64,000 nt of DNA from Streptomyces sp. MUM 203J (lineage in GTDB: Bacteria > Actinomycetota > Actinomycetes > Streptomycetales > Streptomycetaceae): NCBI RefSeq assembly GCF_022414595.1, contig NZ_JADWYO010000012.1, forward strand, positions 1-64,000, in the 5' to 3' direction. A program made the position numbers and the translations under genes. The notes beneath the pieces were generated by a model. The model saw only the letters and a list, made by a program, of their open reading frames with translations. It did not search any database and had not been told where the DNA came from. Below are positions 15,700-24,255 of this stretch, in pieces. Position 1 is the first letter of the stretch, and each line of letters starts with the position of its first letter.

Positions 15700-18021
15700 A
15701 TGCCAAAGAAGCGCTCCGGCGGCGGTCTGACCCGGACCGAGCAGGCCGCCAAGTTCCTCGGTGTCAGCGTGCTCTCCGGAGTCGTCCTCGCCGGCCTCGC
15801 GATGCCGGCCGCGGGGGCACTCGGCCTGGCGGCCAAGGGCACCGTGGAGGAGTTCGACGAGATCCCCGCCGACCTCAAGCGCCCGCCGCTCAGCCAGCGC
15901 ACCACGATCCTCGACGCCGAGGGCGGGCTCATCGCGACGGTCTACTCCCGCGACCGCACGGTCGTCCCGCTGGAGCAGATCTCCCCGCACCTGCAGAAGG
16001 CGATCGTCGCGATCGAGGACTCACGCTTCTACGAGCACGGCGCGATCGACGTCAAGGGCGTCCTGCGCGCGCTCAACAAGAACGCCCAGTCGGGTGCGGT
16101 CTCCGAGGGCGCGTCCACGCTGACGCAGCAGTATGTGAAGAACGTCTTCGTGGAGGAGGCGGGCGACGACCGCGACAAGTTCCACCAGGCCACCCAGCAG
16201 ACCATCGGCCGGAAGATCCAGGAGCTGAAGTACGCGATCCAGCTGGAGAAGGAGCTGGGCAAGAAGAAGATCCTGGAGAACTACCTCAACATCACCTTCT
16301 TCGGCCAGCAGGCGTACGGCGTCGAGTCCGCGTCCCAGCGGTACTTCTCCAAGAAGGCCAAGGACCTGACCCTGCCCGAGGCCGCCATGATCGCCGGCCT
16401 CGTCCAGTCCCCGAGCTACTACAGCCCGATCCGCAACATCGAGAAGGCGACCGACCGCCGCAACATCGTGCTCCAGCGCATGGTCGAGGTGGGCGACATC
16501 AGCCAGGCGGAAGCCGACCAGGCCAAGGCCGAGCCGATCAAGCTGAAGATCACGCAGCCGAAGAACGGCTGCATCACCGCGCGCGACGGCGCGGGCTTCT
16601 TCTGCGACTACGTGCGCAACGTCTTCCACTCCGACCCGGTCTTCGGCAAGACCCGCGAGGAGCGCGCCAAGATCTGGAACCGCGGCGGTCTGACCATCCG
16701 CACGACCCTGGACCCGCAGGCCCAGAAGTCGGCGCAGAAGTCGCTGAAGAAGCACGTCTACCAGACCGACAAGGTGGCCGGGGCGGTCACGATGGTCGAG
16801 CCCGGCACGGGCAAGATCCTCGCGATGGGCCAGTCCAAGCCGTACGGCTTCGGCAAGAACGAGACGCAGATCAACTACTCGGTCGACCGGAAGATGGGCG
16901 GCTCGAACTTCGGCTTCCCGACGGGTTCGACCTTCAAGCCCTTCCTGGCGGCAGCGGCCCTGGAGGACGGCAAGCCGGCGACGCAGGTCTACGCCTCGCC
17001 GTACAAGATGCCGTACCCGGACCGGGTCCAGACGTGCAGCGGAAACCCGTGGGTGAACGTCGGCAAGGACACGGCGCAGAACGAGAACACGTCCGAGGTC
17101 GGCCCGTACGACCTCAAGAAGGCGATGGCCCTGTCGGTCAACACGTACTTCGTGCAGATGCTCGAGGACACCGGCATGTGCCCGGTCGTGAAGACCCTCG
17201 ACAAGCTGCACGTGACCATGGGCGACGGCAAGAAGCTGCCCGAGAGCCCGTCCGCGATGACCCTCGGCTCGCAGGGCGTCTCGCCGCTGGTCATGGCCAA
17301 CGCGTACGCGACCTTCGCCAACCGGGGCACCTACTGCTCCCCCGTCGCGATCGAATCGATCAAGACGGCGGACGGCGAGAGCATGAAGGTGCCGAAGAGC
17401 AAGTGCAGCCGGGCCATGGCCCAGCAGACCGCGGACACGGTCAACACGCTCCTGCGCGGAGTGACCGAGTCCGGTACGGGCCGCCAGGCGGGACTACAGT
17501 CCCGGGACAGCGCGGGCAAGACCGGTACCACCGACAGCCGTAAGAACGCCTGGTTCGTCGGCTACACCCCGAACCTCTCGGGTGCCGTCTGGGTCGGCAG
17601 CGCCACCCAGCAGGTCGAGATGGAGAACATCACGATCGGCGGCACGTACCACTACAAGGTGTTCGGCGGCGCCGTGCCCGGCCCGATCTGGCGCGACGCG
17701 GTGTCGGGCGCCCTGGAGGGCAAGCCGGCACCGCCCTTCACCCGCGTGCACATTCCCGAGTACCAGAAGCCGCAGCAGCCGGACCGGCGGCCCGGCCGCG
17801 GCGACAACAAGCCGGGCAACGGCAGCGGCACCGGCGGCAACAGCACCACGACCGGCGGCGCCGACACCGGGGGCCTGGTCGCGGGCACCGGCGACGGCGG
17901 CGACAGCCCCTTCCCCGACATCCCGATCCCGCCGGACCTGATCACCGGCGGCACCACCACGACCGGCGGCGACACCGGCGGCAACGGCAACGGCGGCCCC
18001 GGCGGCGGCTGGAACCGCTGA
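15700..18021 (+). CDS. Bifunctional class A penicillin-binding protein
   Basis: This 773-aa cell-wall synthase has a short basic N-terminus and one membrane anchor (about residues 18-42). The GT51 glycosyltransferase domain carries catalytic E106 in AIEDSRFYEHGAID. The transpeptidase domain carries S410-TFK413 (SXXK), S479-V-N481 (SXN) and K607-T-G609 (KTG). It polymerises and cross-links peptidoglycan outside the membrane. The last ~80 residues are a Gly/Thr/Pro/Asp-rich tail of a kind common in actinobacterial PBPs. A terminator follows 12 bp after the stop. Confidence 0.96.
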   Translation: MPKKRSGGGLTRTEQAAKFLGVSVLSGVVLAGLAMPAAGALGLAAKGTVEEFDEIPADLKRPPLSQRTTILDAEGGLIATVYSRDRTVVPLEQISPHLQKAIVAIEDSRFYEHGAIDVKGVLRALNKNAQSGAVSEGASTLTQQYVKNVFVEEAGDDRDKFHQATQQTIGRKIQELKYAIQLEKELGKKKILENYLNITFFGQQAYGVESASQRYFSKKAKDLTLPEAAMIAGLVQSPSYYSPIRNIEKATDRRNIVLQRMVEVGDISQAEADQAKAEPIKLKITQPKNGCITARDGAGFFCDYVRNVFHSDPVFGKTREERAKIWNRGGLTIRTTLDPQAQKSAQKSLKKHVYQTDKVAGAVTMVEPGTGKILAMGQSKPYGFGKNETQINYSVDRKMGGSNFGFPTGSTFKPFLAAAALEDGKPATQVYASPYKMPYPDRVQTCSGNPWVNVGKDTAQNENTSEVGPYDLKKAMALSVNTYFVQMLEDTGMCPVVKTLDKLHVTMGDGKKLPESPSAMTLGSQGVSPLVMANAYATFANRGTYCSPVAIESIKTADGESMKVPKSKCSRAMAQQTADTVNTLLRGVTESGTGRQAGLQSRDSAGKTGTTDSRKNAWFVGYTPNLSGAVWVGSATQQVEMENITIGGTYHYKVFGGAVPGPIWRDAVSGALEGKPAPPFTRVHIPEYQKPQQPDRRPGRGDNKPGNGSGTGGNSTTTGGADTGGLVAGTGDGGDSPFPDIPIPPDLITGGTTTTGGDTGGNGNGGPGGGWNR

Positions 18022-18033
18022 GCGAGCACGCGA

Positions 18034-18067
18034 AGAGGGCGTCCACCCGCTCCGGTGGACGCCCTCT
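18034..18067 (+). terminator. Terminator between the PBP and GatB/YqeY genes
   Basis: A perfect 14-bp stem (AGAGGGCGTCCACC and complement) has a 6-nt loop. It lies between two converging genes and probably serves both. Confidence 0.85.
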
Positions 18068-18086
18068 CCGTCTGTCGCCGTACGGC

Positions 18087-18554
18087 TCAGCCCGCAGCGA
18101 GCAGCTGCTTCACGACGGCAGCGACGCGCCCGCCCTCCGCACGCCCCGCGACCCGCGGGTTGACGATCTTCATGACGGCACCCATGGCACGCGGCCCCTC
18201 GGCCCCGGCGGTCCTCGCCTCCGCGATCGCCTGGGCGACGAGCTCCCGCAGCTCCTCTTCGGTCAGCGGCTGCGGCAGGTACGCGGCGAGGACCTCGCCC
18301 TCCGCCCGCTCCCGCTGGGCCTGCTCGTCCCGCCCGGCCTGCGCGAAGGCCTCGGCCGCCTCACGGCGCTTCTTCGCCTCGCGAGCAATCACCTTCTGCA
18401 CCTCGTCGTCGGACAGCGCACGGGCCTGCTCGCCCGCGACCTCCTCCTTGGACACGGCGGTGAGGGTGAGCCGGAGCGTCGAGGAGCGCAGCTCGTCGCG
18501 CGCCCTGATCGCTTCGGTGAGGTCTTCCTGCAGCTGGGACTTGAGCGTGGTCAT
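18087..18554 (-). CDS. GatB/YqeY domain protein
   Basis: A 155-aa helical protein with the YqeY signature: LKSQLQEDLTEAIRARDEL at the N-terminus, a basic coiled stretch (AREAKKRREAAEAF), LPQPLTEEELRELV, and a C-terminal segment ending GRAEGGRVAAVVKQLL. It resembles the tail domain of GatB, which binds tRNA, but has no kinase-like domain and its function is unknown. ATG 18554 is the first Met of the conserved domain. No Shine-Dalgarno is evident; CAGACT 6 nt upstream is a weak leaderless-type -10. Confidence 0.85.
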   Translation of the reverse strand: MTTLKSQLQEDLTEAIRARDELRSSTLRLTLTAVSKEEVAGEQARALSDDEVQKVIAREAKKRREAAEAFAQAGRDEQAQRERAEGEVLAAYLPQPLTEEELRELVAQAIAEARTAGAEGPRAMGAVMKIVNPRVAGRAEGGRVAAVVKQLLAAG

Positions 18555-18691
18555 GGGGCAAGTCTGACAGGTGGCCCCCGCGCCCGCGCTCCCATTTCCC
18601 GGCGGTGGGGGCCTGCCTTCCCGGCGGTGGGGCCCGCGCACACGGCGGTACCTGCCCACCCGTCAGGTCCCCGCTCCCCCGGTCTGCGACC

Positions 18692-19630
18692 ATGGACCCC
18701 ATGCGCGCGCGATACGGAGTCCCCCTCGGCATCACTGCACTGGGCGCGGCCGGAGTGGCCTACGCCGCCGGCTTCGAGGCCCGCTCGTTCCGGCTCCGAC
18801 GGATCACGGTCCCCGTGCTGCCGCAGGGCACCCGCCCGCTGCGAGTCCTCCAGGTCTCGGACATCCACATGGTGTGCGGGCAGCGCAAGAAGCAGCGCTG
18901 GCTGCGCTCGCTGGCCGGGCTGCGCCCCGACTTCGTCGTCAACACCGGCGACAACCTGTCGGACACGGAAGGTGTCCCCGAACTGCTGGACGCCCTGGGC
19001 CCGCTCCTCGAGTTCCCCGGCGTGTACGTGTTCGGCTCCAACGACTACTACGGCCCGAAGCTCCGGAACCCGGCCCGCTACCTGCTGGAGAAGGTCCAGG
19101 GCAGGCACGGCCTGAACGGCAACGCACCGGTGGTGGGCGCCGTACACAACCCCTGGGAGCTGATCCGGGAGGCCTTCGACGAGGCGGGCTGGCTGAACCT
19201 GACCAACACCCGGGGCCGCCTGAAGCTGGAGGGCGGCCTGGAACTGGCCTTCACCGGACTGGACGACCCGCACATCAAGCGGGACCGGTACGAGCTGGTG
19301 GCGGGGGGCCCGGAGCAGGACGCCGACCTGTCGGTGGGCGTGGTCCACGCCCCGTACCTGCGCTCCCTCGACGCCTTCACGGCCGACGGCTACCCCCTGG
19401 TCCTGGCGGGCCACACCCACGGCGGCCAGCTGTGCGTCCCCTTCTACGGGGCGCTGGTCACCAACTGCGACCTGGACACGGGCCGAGTGAAGGGCCTGTC
19501 CACCCACCAGGCGGGCGACCACACGGCGTACCTCCACGTCTCCGCAGGCTGCGGCACCAACCGCTACACCCCGGTCCGCTTCGCCTGCCCCCCGGAGGCC
19601 ACCCTGCTGACCCTCACCCCGCGCGCCTGA
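18692..19630 (+). CDS. Membrane-anchored calcineurin-like metallophosphoesterase
   Basis: One N-terminal hydrophobic helix (GVPLGITALGAAGVAYAAGF) precedes a calcineurin-like domain. The metal ligands are readable in order: VSDIHM, NTGDNLSD, FGSNDYYGP (in place of GNHD) and LAGHTHGGQ. The family (YkuE/YaeI-like) hydrolyses phosphodiesters such as UDP-2,3-diacylglucosamine in other bacteria; the substrate here is unknown. The start could be ATG 18692 or ATG 18701; neither has a good ribosome binding site. It is followed by the tRNA-Pro promoter. Confidence 0.88.
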   Translation: MDPMRARYGVPLGITALGAAGVAYAAGFEARSFRLRRITVPVLPQGTRPLRVLQVSDIHMVCGQRKKQRWLRSLAGLRPDFVVNTGDNLSDTEGVPELLDALGPLLEFPGVYVFGSNDYYGPKLRNPARYLLEKVQGRHGLNGNAPVVGAVHNPWELIREAFDEAGWLNLTNTRGRLKLEGGLELAFTGLDDPHIKRDRYELVAGGPEQDADLSVGVVHAPYLRSLDAFTADGYPLVLAGHTHGGQLCVPFYGALVTNCDLDTGRVKGLSTHQAGDHTAYLHVSAGCGTNRYTPVRFACPPEATLLTLTPRA

Positions 19631-19648
19631 CCCCCGCAAGAAACCGGA

Positions 19649-19678
19649 TTTCGTCTCAGGCCGCCGGTGGGCTAAAGT
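19649..19678 (+). promoter_or_regulatory. Promoter of tRNA-Pro
   Basis: TTTCGT (19649-19654), an 18-bp spacer and TAAAGT (19673-19678) lie about 32 bp before the tRNA. Confidence 0.55.
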
Positions 19679-19709
19679 AAACGTCGTCGCCGGGACAAAC
19701 GGGCGACAC

Positions 19710-19783
19710 CGGGGTGTAGCGCAGCTTGGCAGCGCGCTTCGTTCGGGACGAAGAGGTCGTGGGTTCAAATCCCGCCACCCCGA
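19710..19783 (+). tRNA. tRNA-Pro (anticodon CGG)
   Basis: The sequence folds as a full cloverleaf. The acceptor stem is CGGGGTG with CACCCCG plus discriminator A. The anticodon stem is CTTCG/CGAAG with loop TTCGGGA (anticodon CGG at 19744-19746), and the T loop is GGTTCAAATCC. CCA is not encoded. It reads CCG proline codons, very frequent in this genome. It marks the border between core genes and a more variable segment. Confidence 0.95.
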
Positions 19784-19800
19784 CAGCCGAAATACCAGGT

Positions 19801-19836
19801 CAGGGGCCTGATCCGCGAGAGCGGGTCGGGCCCCTG
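19801..19836 (+). terminator. Terminator of tRNA-Pro
   Basis: The imperfect inverted repeat CAGGGGCC...GGCCCCTG has an inner CCGC/GCGG stem and starts 18 nt after the tRNA; a T-rich stretch (GTGGTTTG) follows. Confidence 0.6.
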
Positions 19837-20019
19837 AGTGGTTTGTGGGGGCATTCTGGGAGCCGTTGGGGAGCCGAGTGCCGAGGACGGCTCCCGGTCG
19901 GCTCCCGGAAACGGGCGCGGGTTCCGGGAGCGGGCCGCGATGGACTGCGCCGGGGGGCCGTCCGCGCCATAGGCTCTGAGCGCCCGGCCCGACGCCGCCG
20001 GGCGGACGAGGGGGCAGGG

Positions 20020-21420
20020 GTGGATCATCTCTTCAGGGTTTCGGGGCCGTCAGCGACACCGGTCTCACCGACCGGGCTGGCCGCGGAGGGGTTGCTCGAA
20101 CGGCAGCACCTCCAGGAGTGGGTGATCGACAACCCGCGGATCCTCGGCGAGTCGGTGCTGGTCATCACCGCGGAGTTCGACCGGTGGGCCGACGCGGACG
20201 GGGTTCCGGCACGGGACCGGCTGGACGTCCTGGGGCTGGACGCCACGGGCCGCCTCGTGGTGGTCGAGCTGAAGCGGGGGACGGCCGACCGGGACGTCCA
20301 CCTCCAGGCGATCACGTACGCCGCACTCGTGTCCCGCTTCGACCTCGACACCCTGGCCCAAGCCCACCGCGACTTCCTCGCCGGCAGAGGGCAGGCCCTC
20401 GACCTCGACGCGTGCAGGCAGCGCCTCCTCGACCACGTCGACGGGGAGTGGAGCCCGGAACTGCTCCAGCGGCCCCGGCAGGTGATCATCGCCGCCGGCT
20501 TCCCCAAGCAGGTCACCCACACCGTGGTGTGGCTGTCGGAGATGAACCTCGACATCGACCTCGTCCAGGTCGGGATGTGGAGGGTCGAAGGGAACCTCGT
20601 CGCCGGCTTCACCAAGGTCTATCCGACACCGGAGGTGGAGGAGTTCACCCTGGCGCCGGCCCGGGTCGAGGCCAAAGCCGCCGCCCGGAAGCTGGAGGAA
20701 CGCTCGCGGGCTCGCGACGCCGTCCATGTACTCGTCGACGCCGGGCTGCTGCCTGACGGGACCAGGCTGCGGCTGACGCCGCGGCACGGCGCGACCGAAT
20801 CCATCCGTGAGGCCATCGTCGAATGGGTGAGTGAGGACGCCGGCCGCGCGACAGCGACCTGGAGCAACAGCACCGCCAAGCCCCTGATCTGGGGCGCCGA
20901 CGGCAAGTCATACTCGCCGACCGGGCTGGCCGAGCACGTCTTCACAGCCGTGACCGCCCGGAAGGCCGACAGCATCCAGGGCACGACCTGGTGGGACGTC
21001 GACACCGACCACCTCCCGGACGGCGTCGACCCCGACGAGTGGGCGACGCTGGCGGGGGCCCACCTCGCGTCGCTGGCCAAGCGGCTACGCGGCGCGGGAA
21101 AGGACTGGACGAGCCTGCACACCCTGCTGGAAGCCGTCCCGCCCGGACGCTGGACCACGTACGGCGACGTGGCGACCGTCATCGGCAGCCACGCCGTCCC
21201 CGTCGGCACCCACCTCGCCACCTGCCACGCATGCCCCAACCCCTGGCGGGTCCTCAACGCCGCCGGACGCGTCAGCCCCGGCTTCCGCTGGGCCGACCCG
21301 ACGCGCACGGACACCCCGGCGGGCGTCCTGGCCGCCGAGGGCGTCCGCTTCGACGGGGACACCGCCGCCCGGGAAGCACGCCTGTCGCCGGACGAGGTCC
21401 GGCGCCTCCTGGGTGGCTGA
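20020..21420 (+). CDS. PD-(D/E)XK nuclease fused to an alkyltransferase-like (ATL/MGMT) domain
   Basis: The 466-aa product has two parts. The N-terminal half carries a nuclease core of the NucS/DUF91 kind: RLDVLGLDATGRLVVVELKRG with D69, E83 and K85 as the D...ExK metal site. The C-terminal ~95 residues follow the MGMT DNA-binding domain (PPGRWTTYGDVATVIG, then NPWRVLNAAGRVSPGF). The PCHR acceptor motif is replaced by P408-W409-R410 without cysteine, as in alkyltransferase-like damage-flipping proteins. I infer recognition of alkylated guanine coupled to a nuclease. The GTG start follows GAGGGGGCAGGG. A TAGGCT hexamer at 19972-19977 may be its -10. Confidence 0.75.
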   Translation: MDHLFRVSGPSATPVSPTGLAAEGLLERQHLQEWVIDNPRILGESVLVITAEFDRWADADGVPARDRLDVLGLDATGRLVVVELKRGTADRDVHLQAITYAALVSRFDLDTLAQAHRDFLAGRGQALDLDACRQRLLDHVDGEWSPELLQRPRQVIIAAGFPKQVTHTVVWLSEMNLDIDLVQVGMWRVEGNLVAGFTKVYPTPEVEEFTLAPARVEAKAAARKLEERSRARDAVHVLVDAGLLPDGTRLRLTPRHGATESIREAIVEWVSEDAGRATATWSNSTAKPLIWGADGKSYSPTGLAEHVFTAVTARKADSIQGTTWWDVDTDHLPDGVDPDEWATLAGAHLASLAKRLRGAGKDWTSLHTLLEAVPPGRWTTYGDVATVIGSHAVPVGTHLATCHACPNPWRVLNAAGRVSPGFRWADPTRTDTPAGVLAAEGVRFDGDTAAREARLSPDEVRRLLGG

Positions 21421-21521
21421 CGTCCTGCCGGACGTGTGCGGCGAGTCCTGCTGCGGCATGCGCACCGGCTCCCGTACCGCCTCGTCAGGACGCGGCACGG
21501 CCACCCCTGCGGCAGGTCGTT

Positions 21522-21752
21522 TCAGCTGTCAGCGCGTCGATACTCCACGGGCCGCTCATTGGTCTTCACGACGACCCCGGCTTCGGCAAGGTCTCGGAGC
21601 ACCTGGCGCGCCCGCTTCTCCCCTGCCGCCGCGTCAACGGGACGGTATCCCGCTCCGAACAGCGCTGCCAGAGCGCGCTCGGCGCCCCAGGTGCCACCGA
21701 GGGCCCGGATGGCCTCGGTGAGGGAGTCGGCGTGTGTCGGCGTGCTGTTCAC
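21522..21752 (-). CDS. Small hypothetical protein
   Basis: A 76-residue protein from a GTG with GGAGG 4 nt upstream. Coding-type codon use is clear. The sequence (SLTEAIRALGGTWGAERALAALFGAGYRP ... RQVLRDLAEAGVVVKTNERPVEYRR) reads like a short winged-helix protein: a helical N-terminus and a basic strand-rich end. No family was recognised. It lies in the variable region after tRNA-Pro and converges on the nuclease gene. Confidence 0.6.
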   Translation of the reverse strand: MNSTPTHADSLTEAIRALGGTWGAERALAALFGAGYRPVDAAAGEKRARQVLRDLAEAGVVVKTNERPVEYRRADS

Positions 21753-22142
21753 ATGGCCTCCGATGCGGCGTGTCAACCCGCCCCAAGGTAAGGGCCGAAC
21801 GGGTGCAGGCGCTGGCTTTGTTCCACATCCGTTTCGCCGATGGACCGGAGGAGCAGCGCTGGTGGTCGCCTCCGGAAGGTGGTGCGACCACAGCGGTCCT
21901 TCCAAGCGGCACCTCCACCGCCGGCGCCGTTGCTGTCGTCGGTGCTGTCGGCGCATCCGAGTGGTCCGGGGCCAACCCTCGGGCATCCGCGCTGCCTGTG
22001 CGGTCATGCAGGTCAGCGGACTCCTGATGAGCCCATCCACCTATGAGAGGGACCTCTGCGAGCGGCCAGACCCCACCAGTTCCTGAACAGCCTCCCAGCG
22101 GCCTCAGGACCGCCAGGTACCCGTGGAGGGCGGCTACGTCCT
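21753..22142. other. Non-coding stretch in the variable region
   Basis: These 390 bp upstream of the small protein show no frame with consistent codon bias and no motif I can name. They run into the degraded SDR fragment, so they may be remnants of lost genes. Confidence 0.4.
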
Positions 22143-22277
22143 GCCGCCCGCATTCCCCTCGGGCGCCGCGGCGGTCCCGGCGAGGTGGCCGCCTGGATGC
22201 TGCGCCCGGCCGATCCGGCCGCCGCCTGGCTCACCGGGCAGATCCTCACCATCGACGGCGGTCTGGAACCGACCTGA
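22143..22277 (+). pseudogene. 3' remnant of a short-chain dehydrogenase/reductase gene
   Basis: One frame reads IPLGRRGGPGEVAAW ... DPAAAWLTGQILTIDGGLEPT followed by TGA. This is the invariant C-terminal end of classical SDR enzymes (GxPxEVA and TGQxLxxDGG). Codon use is normal. Upstream there is no Rossmann GxxxGxG or YxxxK part, so about four fifths of the gene is missing. It is a truncated, non-functional relic, consistent with past gene loss next to the tRNA. Confidence 0.75.
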
Positions 22278-22383
22278 CGGCCTTCGGCCTTGCGGATCGG
22301 GAACGCGGTGACCACCGGCGGCCGGATGCCTCCGCACCGAACGGCTCCCCGGCAGCCTGGGAGCCGTTCGGAGGTGCCGACGG

Positions 22384-23187
22384 TCAGCCGTACCAGGGGT
22401 CGCGGATCACGCGGGTCCCGGCGGAGGTGCAGGCAGTGCCGTTGACGGCCTCGTGGTGGGCGGGAGACCAGCCGACGACACCGTTGCCTCTGCGGGTGAG
22501 TTCGATGAGGCGGTCGGGGTGGGAGCCGTCCTCGGTGTCGACGGTGCAGTCGACGACCGGCGCCCACGACGTGCCGTCCAGGGCGGAGGCGAAGGCGGTG
22601 AACGGCAGGGCGAGGACGGCCAGGAACAGCGCCGCCCACTGCTGGGTGGCCGTGACGCGGTGACGCCAGGTCCGGGGGGCGCCCGGTGGCGTACGCCGGA
22701 GCGCGCCGTCCGGAGTGCGGCGTCCCAGGCGGTACTCCGCCACCACGCCCTGGCGCAGGGCGAATGCCACGAGGCCGGTGGCCGTCCCCCACCAGGGGCC
22801 GAAGAAGACCGCCATCAGGATGCCGACCGCCAGGGGGTTCACGGCTGCGAGCGCCACCCCGCGCGCGACGGCCGCCGGTCCGGTGGCCGTCGTGACCGCG
22901 CCCGTCGCCACACTCCTCGCCGCGAAGTGGGCGAAGACCATGCGGGAGGAGACGACCGCGAGGACGGCCGCCAGGGCGGGGCTCGCGAGAACCATGCCGA
23001 TCAGGATGTCCGGCCAGTTCGTCGGCTCCATCACGATCAGGACCTCCCAGGCCGCCTCGTGCCCGCCGACCGTGTACGCGAGCTTCACAGCAGGTACGGC
23101 CAGGGCGACGGCCAGGATCACCGTGTGGTCCGGCCCTCCCCGTTCGTCCTCGGCCCGGGCTCCGCGGGACGCCGCCGCCTTGCTCAT
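22384..23187 (-). CDS. Hypothetical membrane protein
   Basis: A 267-aa protein with about five hydrophobic segments (AVALAVPAVKLAYTVGG, IGMVLASPALAAVLAVV, GVALAAVNPLAVGILMAVFFGPW, ALFLAVLALPFTAFAS). It ends in a soluble part of about 70 residues with two cysteines (VDCTVDTEDG ... NGTACTSAG), probably exported. No family was recognised. The ATG at 23187 is the first Met before the hydrophobic part; its ribosome binding site is weak. It is divergent from the membrane gene at 23339. Confidence 0.65.
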   Translation of the reverse strand: MSKAAASRGARAEDERGGPDHTVILAVALAVPAVKLAYTVGGHEAAWEVLIVMEPTNWPDILIGMVLASPALAAVLAVVSSRMVFAHFAARSVATGAVTTATGPAAVARGVALAAVNPLAVGILMAVFFGPWWGTATGLVAFALRQGVVAEYRLGRRTPDGALRRTPPGAPRTWRHRVTATQQWAALFLAVLALPFTAFASALDGTSWAPVVDCTVDTEDGSHPDRLIELTRRGNGVVGWSPAHHEAVNGTACTSAGTRVIRDPWYG

Positions 23188-23338
23188 GGTCCATGGTGGG
23201 CGGCGGTTGCCGGGCCGTGCCAGCGCTCGCCGCCGTCGGGGGGACAACAGGACGTGAAGCCCCGGCTGGGGCAAGGTGAGAGGGAGAAGCCCCGGTGGAG
23301 CCGGGGCGGGTGAAAGAGCAGCACCCCGGGAGGCCGCC

Positions 23339-23851
23339 GTGAGCTTCACGGAACGCGAGGTGTGGACGCTGGTCCACGGCATGGTGCTGGGCGCCGTGTT
23401 CCTGCTGGCCTTCGCCGGAGGGCTGGCGGACCTGTACGGACTGCGGGCCGCGCTGCTCACCGGCACCGGAGTCCACGAACGGATGCGGCGGCTGAAGATC
23501 GGCACCTCGGCCATGGCTCTGGCGGCCTGGGGGACCGTGGTCACGGGCACATGGGTCGTCTATCCCTGGTACCGGGATCCGGGGCCCGACAGCGCCCGGT
23601 CCCGGCTGCTCGCCGACCCCGACACAGCCGAGTGGCACACCTTCGGCATGGAGTGGAAGGAGCACATCGCCTGGCTCAGCCCGATCCTGGCGACCACCGT
23701 CGCCTTCATCGTGCTGTTCTACGGCGATCTGCTCATCCGCCATCAGCGGGTACGCCGCACTGCCATGCTGCTGTTCGTGCTGGCGTTCCTGTTCGCCGCC
23801 GTCGCGGGGGCCCTCGGAGCGCTGATCACCAAGGCCGCCCCTGTGGACTGA
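23339..23851 (+). CDS. Hypothetical four-helix membrane protein
   Basis: A 170-aa integral membrane protein with four hydrophobic helices (LVHGMVLGAVFLLAFAGGLA, MALAAWGTVVTGTWVVYPW, LSPILATTVAFIVLFYG, LLFVLAFLFAAVAGALG) and several His residues near helix ends. These could ligate heme, but no known cytochrome motif is present. The GTG start has GGGAGG 5 nt upstream. The next membrane gene follows 32 bp later on the same strand, so they are probably co-transcribed. Confidence 0.65.
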   Translation: MSFTEREVWTLVHGMVLGAVFLLAFAGGLADLYGLRAALLTGTGVHERMRRLKIGTSAMALAAWGTVVTGTWVVYPWYRDPGPDSARSRLLADPDTAEWHTFGMEWKEHIAWLSPILATTVAFIVLFYGDLLIRHQRVRRTAMLLFVLAFLFAAVAGALGALITKAAPVD

Positions 23852-23883
23852 GCCGCCCCCTGGAGCGAGAGGAAGTGGGTGCC

Positions 23884-24255
23884 ATGGGTTCCGCCCCCGA
23901 GGGAGCCGCCGCGGAACACCGGCGCGACGGACACCGGCGCGACCGGCCCGAGGGTGCCGTCTCCGCCGCGATCCTCGCCGCGGGTCTGGGAGCTGCCGCC
24001 CTGGGCGTGCTGACCACGCTCGCCGAGGCCAGCACCTCGGTGAAGGACTGGCTGGCGTGGAGCGAGCCGGTGGGTTCGCTGTCGGGCAAGACCCTGCTCG
24101 CGCTCGCCGTCTGGCTGGTCGCCTGGGCCGTGTTGCACGTCGCCCTGCGAAAGAAGGCCGTGGAGACGGTCTGGGCGCTGGTCGTCTGCCTGGTGCTCAT
24201 CGGCGTCGGGGTGCTCGGAACCTTTCCTCTCTTCTTCCGGTTGTTCGAGCCCTAG
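23884..24255 (+). CDS. Hypothetical three-helix membrane protein
   Basis: A 123-aa protein with a charged His/Arg-rich N-terminus (~25 residues) and three hydrophobic segments (AAILAAGLGAAALGVLTTLA, LLALAVWLVAWAVLHVAL, ALVVCLVLIGVGVLGTFPLFF). GAGAGGAAG precedes the ATG. It follows the four-helix membrane gene in an apparent two-gene operon. No family was recognised. Confidence 0.62.
   Translation: MGSAPEGAAAEHRRDGHRRDRPEGAVSAAILAAGLGAAALGVLTTLAEASTSVKDWLAWSEPVGSLSGKTLLALAVWLVAWAVLHVALRKKAVETVWALVVCLVLIGVGVLGTFPLFFRLFEP

Noticed and set aside
15369..17543. 724-codon open frame overlapping the PBP
   Set aside because: Its sequence is Arg/Pro/Gly-rich shadow of the PBP, which has complete GT51 and transpeptidase motifs in the other frame.
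19710..21420. Integrated element at tRNA-Pro with integrase
   Set aside because: No integrase, excisionase or replication gene and no duplicate of the tRNA 3' end could be found in the window.
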